Shown here: in pieces, positions 34,739-43,792 of the stretch
How positions within the stretch are numbered: position 1 is the stretch's first letter
How the letters are laid out: each line of letters opens with the position of its first letter
Assembly: GCA_017451525.1 (NCBI GenBank)
Contig: JAFTOD010000001.1
Coordinates: forward strand, 186,001 to 250,000
Length of the DNA stretch: 64,000 bases
Direction: 5' to 3'
Origin: Paludibacteraceae bacterium
GTDB lineage: Bacteria; Bacteroidota; Bacteroidia; Bacteroidales; Paludibacteraceae
Notes under the pieces: model-generated
What the model was told of the DNA's origin: nothing
The model's input: the letters and a program-made list of their open reading frames with translations, nothing else
Databases searched by the model: none
Made by a program: the position numbers and the translations under genes

Positions 34739-34867
34739 TTGGCATCCCGTTGTATGCCCCTTGTATGCCACGTAGGATTATTGGAACCTCATTGGAAGCT
34801 GATTGGAACCTGATTGGAACCTCACCGAAACTTCACTATAGTATCTCCGTAGTATCCCCACAATATC
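34739..34867 (+). repeat. Run of 11-base-period arrays with changing unit
   Basis: Consecutive 11-base units: ttggcatcccg, ttgtatgcccc, ttgtatgccac, an 8-base break, then attggaacctc/attggaagctg/attggaacctg/attggaacctc, accgaaacttc, actatagtatc, tccgtagtatc, cccacaatatc. The period is kept while the sequence changes. It starts a few bases after the stop at 34734. The gap 34735-34987 holds only this and the next array. Confidence 0.82.
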
Positions 34868-34872
34868 ACTAT

Positions 34873-34908
34873 CCGACCAATCCCACCAATTTGACCAATT
34901 CGACCAAC
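34873..34908 (+). repeat. 9-base-period array upstream of the DUF1016 gene
   Basis: Four units: ccgaccaat, cccaccaat, ttgaccaat, tcgaccaac. Confidence 0.82.
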
Positions 34909-34987
34909 AAAATAAAACTAACAATCGCAAGCCCCCCCTAACAGCAAAAACGCCCCGAAAGGAATATAACATAGCAAACTAGCGAGC

Positions 34988-36037
34988 ATGTCAGAAGAAA
35001 CACAACATATTGACATACAAATAGAGACCACGCTACTCTATGCGGATGTGTGCCAAATCATTGATGACACACGCAGTCGCATAGCTGTTTATGTAAACTC
35101 CGAAATTTGTCACACCAATTGGTTGGTGGGCAAGCGCATCAAGGAAGATGTGCTCTTCAATCAACGCGCGGAATATGGCAAACAAGTAGTTAAAGGGCTT
35201 TCTATTAAACTGACCGAAAGATATGGTGCTGGTTGGAGTTTATCTACCCTACAACATTGTATACGCGCTGCGTACACTTTTACGGAGGATGAGATTCTGT
35301 ACGCGGTGCGTACACAATTCAGTTGGACACATTTAAGAACTCTTTTGAGCATCTCCGACCCATTGGCACGCCAATTCTACATGCAGATGTGCCAGTACGA
35401 ACACTGGAGCACACGCACACTTGAGGAGAAGATCGATAGCCAACTCTACGAGCGTACTGCCATCAGTCGTCGCCCAGAAGAGGTGATAAAACAGACCTTA
35501 GAAGATACCGCAGAAAAACAGGTATTGGTTCCAGATTTGGTATTCCGCAGTAGTTATTTTTTGGACGCATTGGGCTTGCCAAATAGTTTCTCCGAGAAGG
35601 ATTTGGAAAGCGCTATCCTTTCACAAATGCAAGAGTTTCTTAACGAAATGGGCACCGACTTTGCTTTCCTTGCTCGCCAAAAGCGTATTACTGTGGATGC
35701 TACAGATTATTATATTGACTTGCTATTTTATCACAGAGGGCTCAAGCGTCTTGTGGCTATTGACCTCAAATTAGGCAAGTTCAAACCAGAACACGAAGGA
35801 CAAATGCGATTGTACTTGCGTTATCTCAACCAAAACGAACGACGTGAGGGCGAAGAGTCGCCTATTGGACTTATTTTGTGTTCAGAGGGTAATACTGAAC
35901 ATATTGAGTATTTGCTTTTAGAGGAAGATAGTCCAATTAAAGTAGCGCAATACTATACACAATTACCCGATAAGAAACTACTTGCAGAGAAATTGCAGCG
36001 TGCAATTGCTATTGCACGAGAACATTATAAACTATAG
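34988..36037 (+). CDS. DUF1016 / YhcG-type PD-(D/E)XK nuclease
   Basis: 349 residues. The N-terminal helical DUF1016-N domain shows the family pattern NWLVGKRIKEDVLF, then GKQVVKGLSIKLTERYGAGWSLSTL, and FSWTHLRTLLSISDPLAR. The C-terminal nuclease has DFAFLARQKRITVDATDYYIDLLFYHRGLKRLVAIDLKLGKFKPEH around 220-265, giving the D...DLK active site. The family is found near restriction-modification and mobile genes and probably acts on DNA, but none of those genes is beside it here. The gene stands alone, framed by 9- and 11-base arrays (34739-34908 and 36048-36080), and has no obvious sigma-ABfr promoter. Confidence 0.9.
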   Translation: MSEETQHIDIQIETTLLYADVCQIIDDTRSRIAVYVNSEICHTNWLVGKRIKEDVLFNQRAEYGKQVVKGLSIKLTERYGAGWSLSTLQHCIRAAYTFTEDEILYAVRTQFSWTHLRTLLSISDPLARQFYMQMCQYEHWSTRTLEEKIDSQLYERTAISRRPEEVIKQTLEDTAEKQVLVPDLVFRSSYFLDALGLPNSFSEKDLESAILSQMQEFLNEMGTDFAFLARQKRITVDATDYYIDLLFYHRGLKRLVAIDLKLGKFKPEHEGQMRLYLRYLNQNERREGEESPIGLILCSEGNTEHIEYLLLEEDSPIKVAQYYTQLPDKKLLAEKLQRAIAIAREHYKL

Positions 36038-36047
36038 CGGCATTTAT

Positions 36048-36080
36048 CCCGAAGATACCCTGAAGATACCCCGAAGATAG
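36048..36080 (+). repeat. 11-base-period array after the DUF1016 gene
   Basis: Three units: cccgaagatac, cctgaagatac, cccgaagatag. Confidence 0.8.
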
Positions 36081-36143
36081 GGCACTGGTCATTGGCTTGA
36101 CCTCTGCTCACAAAATAAAAACGAATAAAACAACAAAATCAAT

Positions 36144-39100
36144 ATGAAAACAAACTTACTTAAATCAATTTTCATTTCACTCATCCTTGTGATGGGAGTT
36201 AGTAATGCGTGGGCATGGGATTTGCCAGCAAATGGCTATATTTATTTCGTCAAACCATCCCAATGGGCAACTGCGCAATTCATGATAGGAAATTCTGGTT
36301 ATTCAATAGGATATTCCATGACATCTATTAGTAATACTCGGTTGTATTATTACAAAACAGCATCTTGGGGAGGATATGGACAATCAGGCTTTATTGATGC
36401 CAGCAGCACGTGGGGAGGAGAGAATAACGCAATAGGAAATCGTAAAACATGGGCTAGTCATTCAGCAGATGTATATACTAGCGAACTTATTAATTCAAGC
36501 AATATGTATGGTCTTTTTACAAGTACATACAAGGATACTCATGATACAGACTTAAGTTTTTCAAGAGGTTCAAGTTACACCATTTGCAATAAGACCCAAA
36601 CCATTGGTGTACAAGTTTGGGATGGCTCTGCATATTCAGCACCCTCTACATCGCCAGCGACCGTCACTGCTTCAACATATAACTTAAAATCTGCCACTGC
36701 AAGCCAAAGTGCAAGTACTTCATTTACCGCTGGTGCCACAGCAACTGGAACTAAAACAGTTAGTGCGGCTTATTCTGCAACGGTGTCATTAAGTTATAGT
36801 AATCTTGCTAATGGATATACTTTTGTTGGTTGGTACGATTCTAATGACAATGAAGTAGGTTCTTCATACGAAGTAACAGGTACTAAAACTGTTTATGCCC
36901 GTTTCCAAGAAAACACCTACACCGTTACCGTCACAAATGACGGACATGGTACAACCAATCCAAGTGGTGCACAGTCGAATGTGGGACAAGTGACAGGTCT
37001 TGATATCGAAGCAGACCCTGCTACTAATTATGAATTTGTTAACTGGACAATCACAAGCGGTAGCGGTTCTTTTGGTTCGGAAACAAGTGCTTCCACCACA
37101 TTTAAGCCAACAAGCGCAGCAACCATTCGAGCCAACTTCCGCTCAACAGCAACCAATACCTTGACCGTTGCAGCAGGCGCAGGTATTGCATCCGTTACAG
37201 GCTCTGAAGATCCTGTAACATTGGGAAACACATACCCTATCACAGCCACACCTAAAACGGGTTATACTTTCAGCACTTGGACTGCCAATCCAGCAGCAAA
37301 CGCTACATTCGGAAACGCAACAACAGCCAACACCAACGTGACTGTAAAAAATGGTTCGGTAATCGTCACCGCTTCTGCTACGGAAAACATGTCCACGCTG
37401 ACGACCTCCAATCAATACGATGCAGGCGACCCTGGTTATGAAGTTCCAGCAGCATCAGTAAATTCAATAGGTTATGAAACTACAGCAACTATTACTGCCA
37501 CTAACGATGATGCTTACACACTGACTAGTTGGACACTTACAAACTGTACCCGTACTGATGGTGGCGCAGATAATGCTACCACTATTACTGTTCGCTCCAA
37601 TGGAGATGGCAAAGCAGCTACAGTTACTGCCAATTATACAGAAAACCCATATGTATATTTCGTCAATACTGTAAGATGGGCTACTGTTAATATATACGCG
37701 TGGGTATCCAGTGATGATCAGAATAAGAATGGCAACTGGCCTGGTATAGCCATGACCAAAGAACCTGAGAAAATCAGCGGATATGATGTGTACAAATATG
37801 TTATGCCATCAGGTAAGAATTATGACAAACTTGTCTTCAACCAAGGTAATGATGATGGAAAAACGGGTGATTTAGAATGGGTAAATGGAAAATACTACGT
37901 CTATTCGGCAGGACAATGGGTGGACAAAAACGAAGTAGCAGATCTCTTACCAAGCACAACTATCTACTTTAAGAACAATCCCAAATGGACTAAGGTATAT
38001 GTCTATTTCCTAACAGGAGAGAATTATGGTGATCTTGGAGCTAGTTCATATGGACTAACTGAAGCAAATAAACGATGCTGTGCGATGACGCAGATTGGAA
38101 CAACCGATGTGTGGAAATATGATTATGGCGATAGTGGGGTTGTACCTGGTAATGTGATTGCCTTTACCGAAGCAAAACAACCTAACTATGGTAACTTCCA
38201 CAATACCAAAGCCGCTTATCGCACCGATTTCAACAGTGGAATGGAATTATTTATCCCACAAGAAGCATCAAACGAAACAAAAAATGGCACAAAATACTTC
38301 AGCAAAGGTCTTTGGATGAAGTACAACTCTACCGAGTCAGGATATACAATAACAGGTGATTTCAACGGATGGAATGAAGTAAGCGACAAGTTCACATCTG
38401 AGACTTCTGGCGGATATATATTCCAAAAAGAATTGCTTTTGAGCAGTGGAAACACCTATGAATTTAAAATTAAAAACATCAAAAACGATTGGTTTAGAAC
38501 ATCTACTGCCATCACCTCAACTAAAAATACAGACATTGAATTCACTGCGGAGGATGGAAGTGATGTTACCATCACCGCTCTATCTGACGGTTATTATATC
38601 TTCTCCATTGACCTTAGCACAGGTAAAATGCTTGTCAGCGTAGAGTATCCTCTGATGGTAGGAGACTACCGAATGGTATATGTAGAGAACGAAGTGTTAG
38701 GCGAAAAACCTTATGCAAAATTCCACCCTGCACAATCCATTCGCGGAATAACAGAAGGAGAGAAATTAGATACTGTATCCTTCTTTATCAATAAGACTAA
38801 TGGCAAAAACCCTGCTATCTTATTGCAACGATGCAGCAATATCAATGGTGCCACCATCACATGGGAAGACATTGCTATTCAATATATCAATGACATTAGT
38901 GGTGCTAACCCTACTGCAGCTTTAGCTCCTGCTAAAAAATCAGCAGAATTATACATCGGCGACGGTTGCCCCGCTGTTACAAAAGATGCAGTTTATAATT
39001 TTGTGCTTGAACAAACCAACACAGGTTCACATAAAGCACAAATTCTTGCAGAAAACACCCATCTATACGAAGGCAACTATTATATCCGTACAGATGGTGC

Positions 39101-41054
39101 CGCTGGTGGGTGGAGCAAATACAACACCAACCCCGACAACATTATGACCCACTCACAAACCGCACTCACCCATGGAGGATACGACTACTACTTCTGTGAA
39201 TGGATGTTACAAGATAACAACGTCAAATATGTGGTGGCGAATGATTATAGCTACTGCGTATCCGATACCTTGGCAAAAGATGATATTGTCACAGATGAGA
39301 ATGGAAACCTTCCTGCAAATGCCAATGTCCGCTATACATGGAATAGTAGCACAAACGCGTTAAAACGTGCCTATATCAATGGTTCGGGTACTATAGCAGA
39401 CCGCTACCTCGTACTCATTGGAAACGAGTATTTGAAAGATACAACTGGTAACACCTTCCCTGTAGGAACAGGAGATCGAACTGGTCTAAATGCGAACGAA
39501 ACTACGTTTGCTGATATGGGTAACTGGCTCTATCAAGTAGATATAAAAGCAAGCGAAAAGACATTAGTAAAATTAACTGCCAACTACAACGGTAAGATTC
39601 AATACTTCAAAGGAGCAGCAGACGCTACAGTTCCTATCATCACAGGAGCAGAAAATGAATATAAATTCCGCCTTATTTATGACTTTAAGACCAACTACCT
39701 ACTATGTGGTTTAACCGAAGACGGAGAAATATCAGAAAACATTACTGTAGATGAAGCCATGATTATGCGTTCGCATCACGAACTAGCGCAGACATTCAAT
39801 GTTACTAATGCAGGAAGTATCAAAACCATCAAGACTATCTATGGCGTAATGAACTTCAACAAGAGCACACTCAATGGTGCAGGTTCCGAACACGAACGTG
39901 CACTCTATTGGGTATCATTCCCATTCGATGTCAATCTGGGAGAGGCATTTGGTTTTGGTAACTATGGCGAGCACTGGATTATGGAATATTACGATGGTAA
40001 AGAGCGTGCAGAGAAAGGCTTGTGGAAAGAACCTACCTATTCCTACTGGAAATATATTACCAACCCTACAAACTACATACTTGAAGCAGGTAAGGGATAC
40101 GTACTATGCCTAGATTTAGACTTGCTAAAAGAAAGCGCCTCATTATGGGCCAATACCGATGATATCGCACTCTATTTCCCTTCGAACGACGAAAATATCA
40201 CCATTGATAGCAATCCTGCCTCCAAAGAAACAAAGGTAGATGCATGGGAGTGTACTATCGAACGTGATGATAGAAAGACTAAAGATTCCAACTGGAATAT
40301 CATTGGTGTGGCAGGATATAAAAATTTCCCTGATATTGACACCAAAGATCTTGGCTTCTATTATGAATACTTTGCTACTAACAATACGTATGCAGTCAAT
40401 AAGGCAGCAGTATTCAATTGTATGCATGCATACATGGTACAATTTGCTGGTACTATCGAATGGGCAGCTGGTAATGTTACCCCTGCGGCTATTGCAGCAC
40501 GCAAACAGTCATCTAGCAAAGACCAATACACCTTGCGCTTGGCTCTGCAACAAGAGGGTACTGACCACGATCATACCTTCATCCGCTTGCAAGAAGACAA
40601 CGTTACAGCCGAGTTTGATATGAACTACGACCTCTGCAAGATTATCAATAGCGGAGCCAATATCTACTCTATGATTGGCAATGTAGAGGTGGCTGCCAAC
40701 GTACTCCCTGTAGAAGAGCGTATCATCCCTCTCGGCTTGGATATCGAAGAGGATGGCAACTACACCTTCGCTATGCCTGATGGTACAGATGGTATCACTG
40801 CTATCCTCATCGACTATGAGACTGGCACAGAGACCAACCTACTCCTCGCTGACTATACCGTTGAACTCAATGCAGGCATTGACAACGAGCGTTTCGCGCT
40901 CCGCGTGCGTCCAAACCACGTAGCCACAGAAGTAGAAAACACCATCCTAACAGACGGCAACGACAATGTGAAGAAATACATCATTGACGGCGCACTCTAC
41001 CTCCTCCGTGATAGTAAACTCTATGATGCACAAGGTCGTATGATACAACAATAA
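36144..41054 (+). CDS. Giant secreted multidomain protein (InlB-B/starch-binding-like domains) with shared C-terminal module
   Basis: 1636 residues. Signal peptide (MKTNLLKSIFISLILVMGVSNAWAW). From about 25-150 a YIYFVKPSQWATAQFMIG domain, then InlB B-repeat-like units (GYTFVGWYDSNDNEVG with YARF; YEFVNWTITSGSG; GYTFSTWTAN; YTLTSWTL). Around 505-600 and 610-720 come carbohydrate-binding-like domains (YFVNTVRWATVNIYAWV, NWPGIAM; YFKNNPKWTKVYVYFL), suggesting CBM26-type starch or glycan binding, then a SGYTITGDFNGWNE CBM48/E-set-like domain. The last third is a generic Bacteroidales surface-protein region, closing with VENT...KYIIDGALYLL...YDAQGRMI. Likely a surface glycan-binding protein; that role is inferred. 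Confidence 0.78.
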   Translation: MKTNLLKSIFISLILVMGVSNAWAWDLPANGYIYFVKPSQWATAQFMIGNSGYSIGYSMTSISNTRLYYYKTASWGGYGQSGFIDASSTWGGENNAIGNRKTWASHSADVYTSELINSSNMYGLFTSTYKDTHDTDLSFSRGSSYTICNKTQTIGVQVWDGSAYSAPSTSPATVTASTYNLKSATASQSASTSFTAGATATGTKTVSAAYSATVSLSYSNLANGYTFVGWYDSNDNEVGSSYEVTGTKTVYARFQENTYTVTVTNDGHGTTNPSGAQSNVGQVTGLDIEADPATNYEFVNWTITSGSGSFGSETSASTTFKPTSAATIRANFRSTATNTLTVAAGAGIASVTGSEDPVTLGNTYPITATPKTGYTFSTWTANPAANATFGNATTANTNVTVKNGSVIVTASATENMSTLTTSNQYDAGDPGYEVPAASVNSIGYETTATITATNDDAYTLTSWTLTNCTRTDGGADNATTITVRSNGDGKAATVTANYTENPYVYFVNTVRWATVNIYAWVSSDDQNKNGNWPGIAMTKEPEKISGYDVYKYVMPSGKNYDKLVFNQGNDDGKTGDLEWVNGKYYVYSAGQWVDKNEVADLLPSTTIYFKNNPKWTKVYVYFLTGENYGDLGASSYGLTEANKRCCAMTQIGTTDVWKYDYGDSGVVPGNVIAFTEAKQPNYGNFHNTKAAYRTDFNSGMELFIPQEASNETKNGTKYFSKGLWMKYNSTESGYTITGDFNGWNEVSDKFTSETSGGYIFQKELLLSSGNTYEFKIKNIKNDWFRTSTAITSTKNTDIEFTAEDGSDVTITALSDGYYIFSIDLSTGKMLVSVEYPLMVGDYRMVYVENEVLGEKPYAKFHPAQSIRGITEGEKLDTVSFFINKTNGKNPAILLQRCSNINGATITWEDIAIQYINDISGANPTAALAPAKKSAELYIGDGCPAVTKDAVYNFVLEQTNTGSHKAQILAENTHLYEGNYYIRTDGAAGGWSKYNTNPDNIMTHSQTALTHGGYDYYFCEWMLQDNNVKYVVANDYSYCVSDTLAKDDIVTDENGNLPANANVRYTWNSSTNALKRAYINGSGTIADRYLVLIGNEYLKDTTGNTFPVGTGDRTGLNANETTFADMGNWLYQVDIKASEKTLVKLTANYNGKIQYFKGAADATVPIITGAENEYKFRLIYDFKTNYLLCGLTEDGEISENITVDEAMIMRSHHELAQTFNVTNAGSIKTIKTIYGVMNFNKSTLNGAGSEHERALYWVSFPFDVNLGEAFGFGNYGEHWIMEYYDGKERAEKGLWKEPTYSYWKYITNPTNYILEAGKGYVLCLDLDLLKESASLWANTDDIALYFPSNDENITIDSNPASKETKVDAWECTIERDDRKTKDSNWNIIGVAGYKNFPDIDTKDLGFYYEYFATNNTYAVNKAAVFNCMHAYMVQFAGTIEWAAGNVTPAAIAARKQSSSKDQYTLRLALQQEGTDHDHTFIRLQEDNVTAEFDMNYDLCKIINSGANIYSMIGNVEVAANVLPVEERIIPLGLDIEEDGNYTFAMPDGTDGITAILIDYETGTETNLLLADYTVELNAGIDNERFALRVRPNHVATEVENTILTDGNDNVKKYIIDGALYLLRDSKLYDAQGRMIQQ

Positions 41055-41076
41055 TCATACCATAGCATATAACAAC

Positions 41077-41103
41077 GAAGGAGTGGGCAATACCCACTCC
41101 TTC
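41077..41103. terminator. Hairpin terminator between the giant gene and mltG
   Basis: Perfect 11-base stem GAAGGAGTGGG / CCCACTCCTTC with a 5-base loop, between convergent genes, followed by an AT-rich stretch. Confidence 0.85.
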
Positions 41104-41120
41104 ATTATTATTTATACCAT

Positions 41121-41237
41121 TTCACGCGCTATGCGCTATTTCATCGCAACTATGTTGCTGTTTCAAGATCGAAACTTTGAAACCTTGATACAAGCGCCTT
41201 CCGTGCCTGAAACCTTTAAACCGCAGCTTTGCTGCTC
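41121..41237. repeat. Cluster of short hairpins and a degenerate array
   Basis: Short inverted repeats (GCGC-TAT-GCGC, GCAAC-TAT-GTTGC, GCAGC-TTT-GCTGC) around a GAAACTTT/GAAACCTT repeat. No coding sequence seen. A GCGCTATGCGC hairpin recurs beside tRNA-Ser (42540). Confidence 0.55.
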
Positions 41238-42275
41238 CTACCTCACTCTCCTACGATTCAACTCACGCTGATACTCTCTCGCCACCGCACTATGTTTTGC
41301 ATACGAAGAAGAGAACACATGTGTACCCGAGAAATCAGGATTAGCGCACATATACAGGTAATCCGTCTTTGGCGCATTCAATACCGCATCTATCACATCA
41401 GGACGCGCTAAACGTATCGGGCCAGGAGGCAAACCGCGATACTTATACGTATTGTATGGCGAGTCTATTGCCAGGTGACGCTTCAGCACACGGCGTAGTG
41501 AGAAATCACCCACAGCAAAGATTACCGTAGGGCATGCCTGCAAAGCAATACCTTTTCTCAGGCGGTTGATATAGATCGACGCAATAGCAGGATATTCCTC
41601 TTTCATATTGGTCTCCGAAGCTATAATCGAAGCAATTGTCGCCACCTCCACTGGTGTCAATCCCAACTTCTTCGCCTTCGCTTGACGCTCATCGTTCCAG
41701 AAGCGTTGATATTCCTTATACATACGCGCAAAGAGTTGGTCTGCCGACATCGTCCAATACACCTCATAAGTATTGGGGATAAACAGGCACACCGCTGTCT
41801 CTGGTGTCATACCAAAATGCGCCATATACTCCCTATCATTGAGGCGCTGAATCACGTCCGCCGAATCCAATAGCAGTTTCTTACCCATATGGCCAGCCAA
41901 CTGCTCACGTGTACGGATAGATTGAGTAAACGACAACTTAATGGGGGTCTCCTCACCCAATTGCAAGCGACGAATCAAATCGCGGTTAGCAATCTTAGAA
42001 GCAAAACGATAGAAACCGGGCTTAGCCTCTTTGTATTTAAGATACCTACAATGCAAGCACCATGCCAAATCCGATGCCATTTCATAATCACCCAACATCT
42101 CCGTCATCAGCGAATCAGTAGGGGTGTTCGGATACACATGATAGCTATGCGACTCACCATCCATACTCTGAAAGTTGGATACGGCAAAATGATAATACTG
42201 TTTAATGCAAAATCCCAGAGCAGTCAAGAATACCACTGCCACTACGGAAAGAATAATCCACGTTGACTTTTTCAT
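41238..42275 (-). CDS. mltG: Endolytic murein transglycosylase MltG
   Basis: 345 residues from ATG 42275. An N-terminal membrane helix (about 7-25) is followed by a LysM-like part and the YceG domain: TPVEVATIASIIASETNMKEEYPAIASIYINRLRKGIALQACPTVIFAV around residues 205-253, with the catalytic Glu in IASETN, and SPYNTYKYRGLPPGPI. The enzyme cleaves nascent glycan strands in the periplasm and terminates their growth. It is convergent with the giant secreted gene and has no neighbour in an operon. Confidence 0.95.
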   Translation of the reverse strand: MKKSTWIILSVVAVVFLTALGFCIKQYYHFAVSNFQSMDGESHSYHVYPNTPTDSLMTEMLGDYEMASDLAWCLHCRYLKYKEAKPGFYRFASKIANRDLIRRLQLGEETPIKLSFTQSIRTREQLAGHMGKKLLLDSADVIQRLNDREYMAHFGMTPETAVCLFIPNTYEVYWTMSADQLFARMYKEYQRFWNDERQAKAKKLGLTPVEVATIASIIASETNMKEEYPAIASIYINRLRKGIALQACPTVIFAVGDFSLRRVLKRHLAIDSPYNTYKYRGLPPGPIRLARPDVIDAVLNAPKTDYLYMCANPDFSGTHVFSSSYAKHSAVAREYQRELNRRRVR

Positions 42276-42303
42276 AATCAAGTTTTTATTAAGAGGATTA
42301 CAT

Positions 42304-42367
42304 CGGAGGGGGATTGCTACGTAATCTATACACTCCCTTTGTAACGGAGGGGGATTGCTACGTAATC
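42304..42367 (+). repeat. Direct repeat of 23 bases, two copies
   Basis: Identical 23-base copies at 42304-42326 and 42345-42367 (starting cggagggggattgctacg), 41 bases apart, between mltG and the tRNA-Ser terminator. Confidence 0.8.
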
Positions 42368-42393
42368 CTTAGTCTGCCGACGGCATCCTTACA

Positions 42394-42451
42394 AAAAAAT
42401 GCCATGTGCTCTCACTCAAGCAAGCTTGGATTCGGCTACATGGCATTTTTT
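42394..42451 (-). terminator. Terminator of tRNA-Ser
   Basis: Perfect 14-base inverted repeat (AAAAAATGCCATGT with ACATGGCATTTTTT) one base after the tRNA 3' end on the minus strand, with a T run. Inside the loop an AAGC/GCTT pair extends it. Confidence 0.88.
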
Positions 42452-42452
42452 G

Positions 42453-42539
<87 letters not shown>

Positions 42540-42602
42540 CCGCGCTATGCGCGATTCATCGACGTTCTTTGTCTGAAGCACTTCCTTTCACGAAAGCGGC
42601 TG

Positions 42603-42634
42603 CAAAGGTACTACAAAAATTGCACATACGCAAA
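42603..42634 (-). promoter_or_regulatory. Bacteroidetes-type promoter of tRNA-Ser
   Basis: Minus strand TACCTTTG 42610-42603 and TTTG 42634-42631, 20 bases apart. Confidence 0.72.
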
Positions 42635-42743
42635 TTTTTTTAGGAAAAAATGTATTTTTGTATAAAAAAAGTACGTATGTGCTGCACTGAGCGTAATAAT
42701 CGTTTGAACGTTTACGTAAAATAAGAACGTAGCTTCAAAGGAA

Positions 42744-43715
42744 TCAATCCAACATCTGACCAAAGTTATTGGATAACTGAATCATTTGATCGTATTCCTC
42801 AGGCGAAAGATCGTAGAAATAGTAATTGCGAGGGTCCACAGGTTTACCATTCAAACGCACCTCATAATGCAAGTGAGGACCTGTAGATTTACCTGTATTA
42901 CCCACCAACGCAATAATATCCGAACGACGTACTTTCTGCCCTTTTCGCACCAGCGATTTATACAAGTGAGCATACAGTGTTTCATAGCCAAAACCATGGT
43001 CTAATACCACCGTATTACCATACCCTTGCTTCCAACCTGTAAACTTCACAGTCGCATTACCCGTAGCAAAAATCTCCGTGCCTGTAGGTGCGGTAAAGTC
43101 CATACCTTGATGAAATTTGCGCACATGATACACGGGGTCGATACGCACACCAAAACCTGAAGCCACACGCTTCAAATCCTTATTGAGCACAGGTTGAATA
43201 GCTGGAATATTCTCCATACGTATCTCTTGCGTCTTTGCCATCTCCAGCACCTCATCATACGACTTGGCTTGCACGTACAATTCCTTTTCCAGCACATCCA
43301 CCTTCAGAGCCAAATCTGCTGATAGTTGGCTATTAGTCATCTGCGCTAATTCTTCGTAATAGGATATTTTGCGTTGTGTACCTTGACGAATGCTCAGTGG
43401 TATTGGCTCTGCACCAAACAACACGCGATAGAGATTATCATCGCGCTGCTGCAAATCGGTCATCACAATCTGCATCTGGTCCACTTGTCGATTCAGTGTC
43501 TCCATTTGCGATTGAAGTGCCTCTTTCTCACGAAGCAATTGCTTCTCACGTGGTGATGGGAAGAATGCTAAAAATAGGTACAAAAAGATGATACCTAATA
43601 CGATACCACTTAACACATAAATACCCGTTTGGCGCAACCAATAGCGCAAATCATGCTCCACTTGCTCTAAAACAAGCGTATCAGGATTGATTTCATATTT
43701 CTTTTTTACTGCCAT
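42744..43715 (-). CDS. M23 family metallopeptidase (membrane anchored)
   Basis: 323 residues. Short cytosolic head, one membrane helix (about 31-52), a coiled coil (about 55-100), then a LytM/M23 domain at about 190-300. Zinc ligands are intact: the KFHQGMDF H-x-x-x-D motif and HLHYE. It is therefore likely an active peptidoglycan endopeptidase in the periplasm, in contrast to the degenerate EnvC-like protein at 20030. It precedes nothing on its strand closely; YgiQ ends 41 bases upstream of its start. Confidence 0.92.
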   Translation of the reverse strand: MAVKKKYEINPDTLVLEQVEHDLRYWLRQTGIYVLSGIVLGIIFLYLFLAFFPSPREKQLLREKEALQSQMETLNRQVDQMQIVMTDLQQRDDNLYRVLFGAEPIPLSIRQGTQRKISYYEELAQMTNSQLSADLALKVDVLEKELYVQAKSYDEVLEMAKTQEIRMENIPAIQPVLNKDLKRVASGFGVRIDPVYHVRKFHQGMDFTAPTGTEIFATGNATVKFTGWKQGYGNTVVLDHGFGYETLYAHLYKSLVRKGQKVRRSDIIALVGNTGKSTGPHLHYEVRLNGKPVDPRNYYFYDLSPEEYDQMIQLSNNFGQMLD

Positions 43716-43729
43716 ATATCCTTGCCTTT

Positions 43730-43792
43730 AATCTATAATCTATAATCTATTTCCTTCAACCTTTTCTATTACCTTTGACTTTCAACCTATAG
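43730..43792 (-). repeat. 7-base-period array at the 3' end of the YgiQ gene
   Basis: Three identical aatctat units (43730-43750) followed by degenerate heptamers (ttccttc, aaccttt, tctatta, cctttga, ctttcaa, cctatag) that encode the last dozen codons and the stop of YgiQ (KVKGNRKG). Confidence 0.72.

Noticed and set aside
34988..36037. Restriction-modification system around the DUF1016 gene
   Set aside because: No methylase, specificity or restriction subunit is near; neighbours are an anchored low-complexity protein and a secreted protein.
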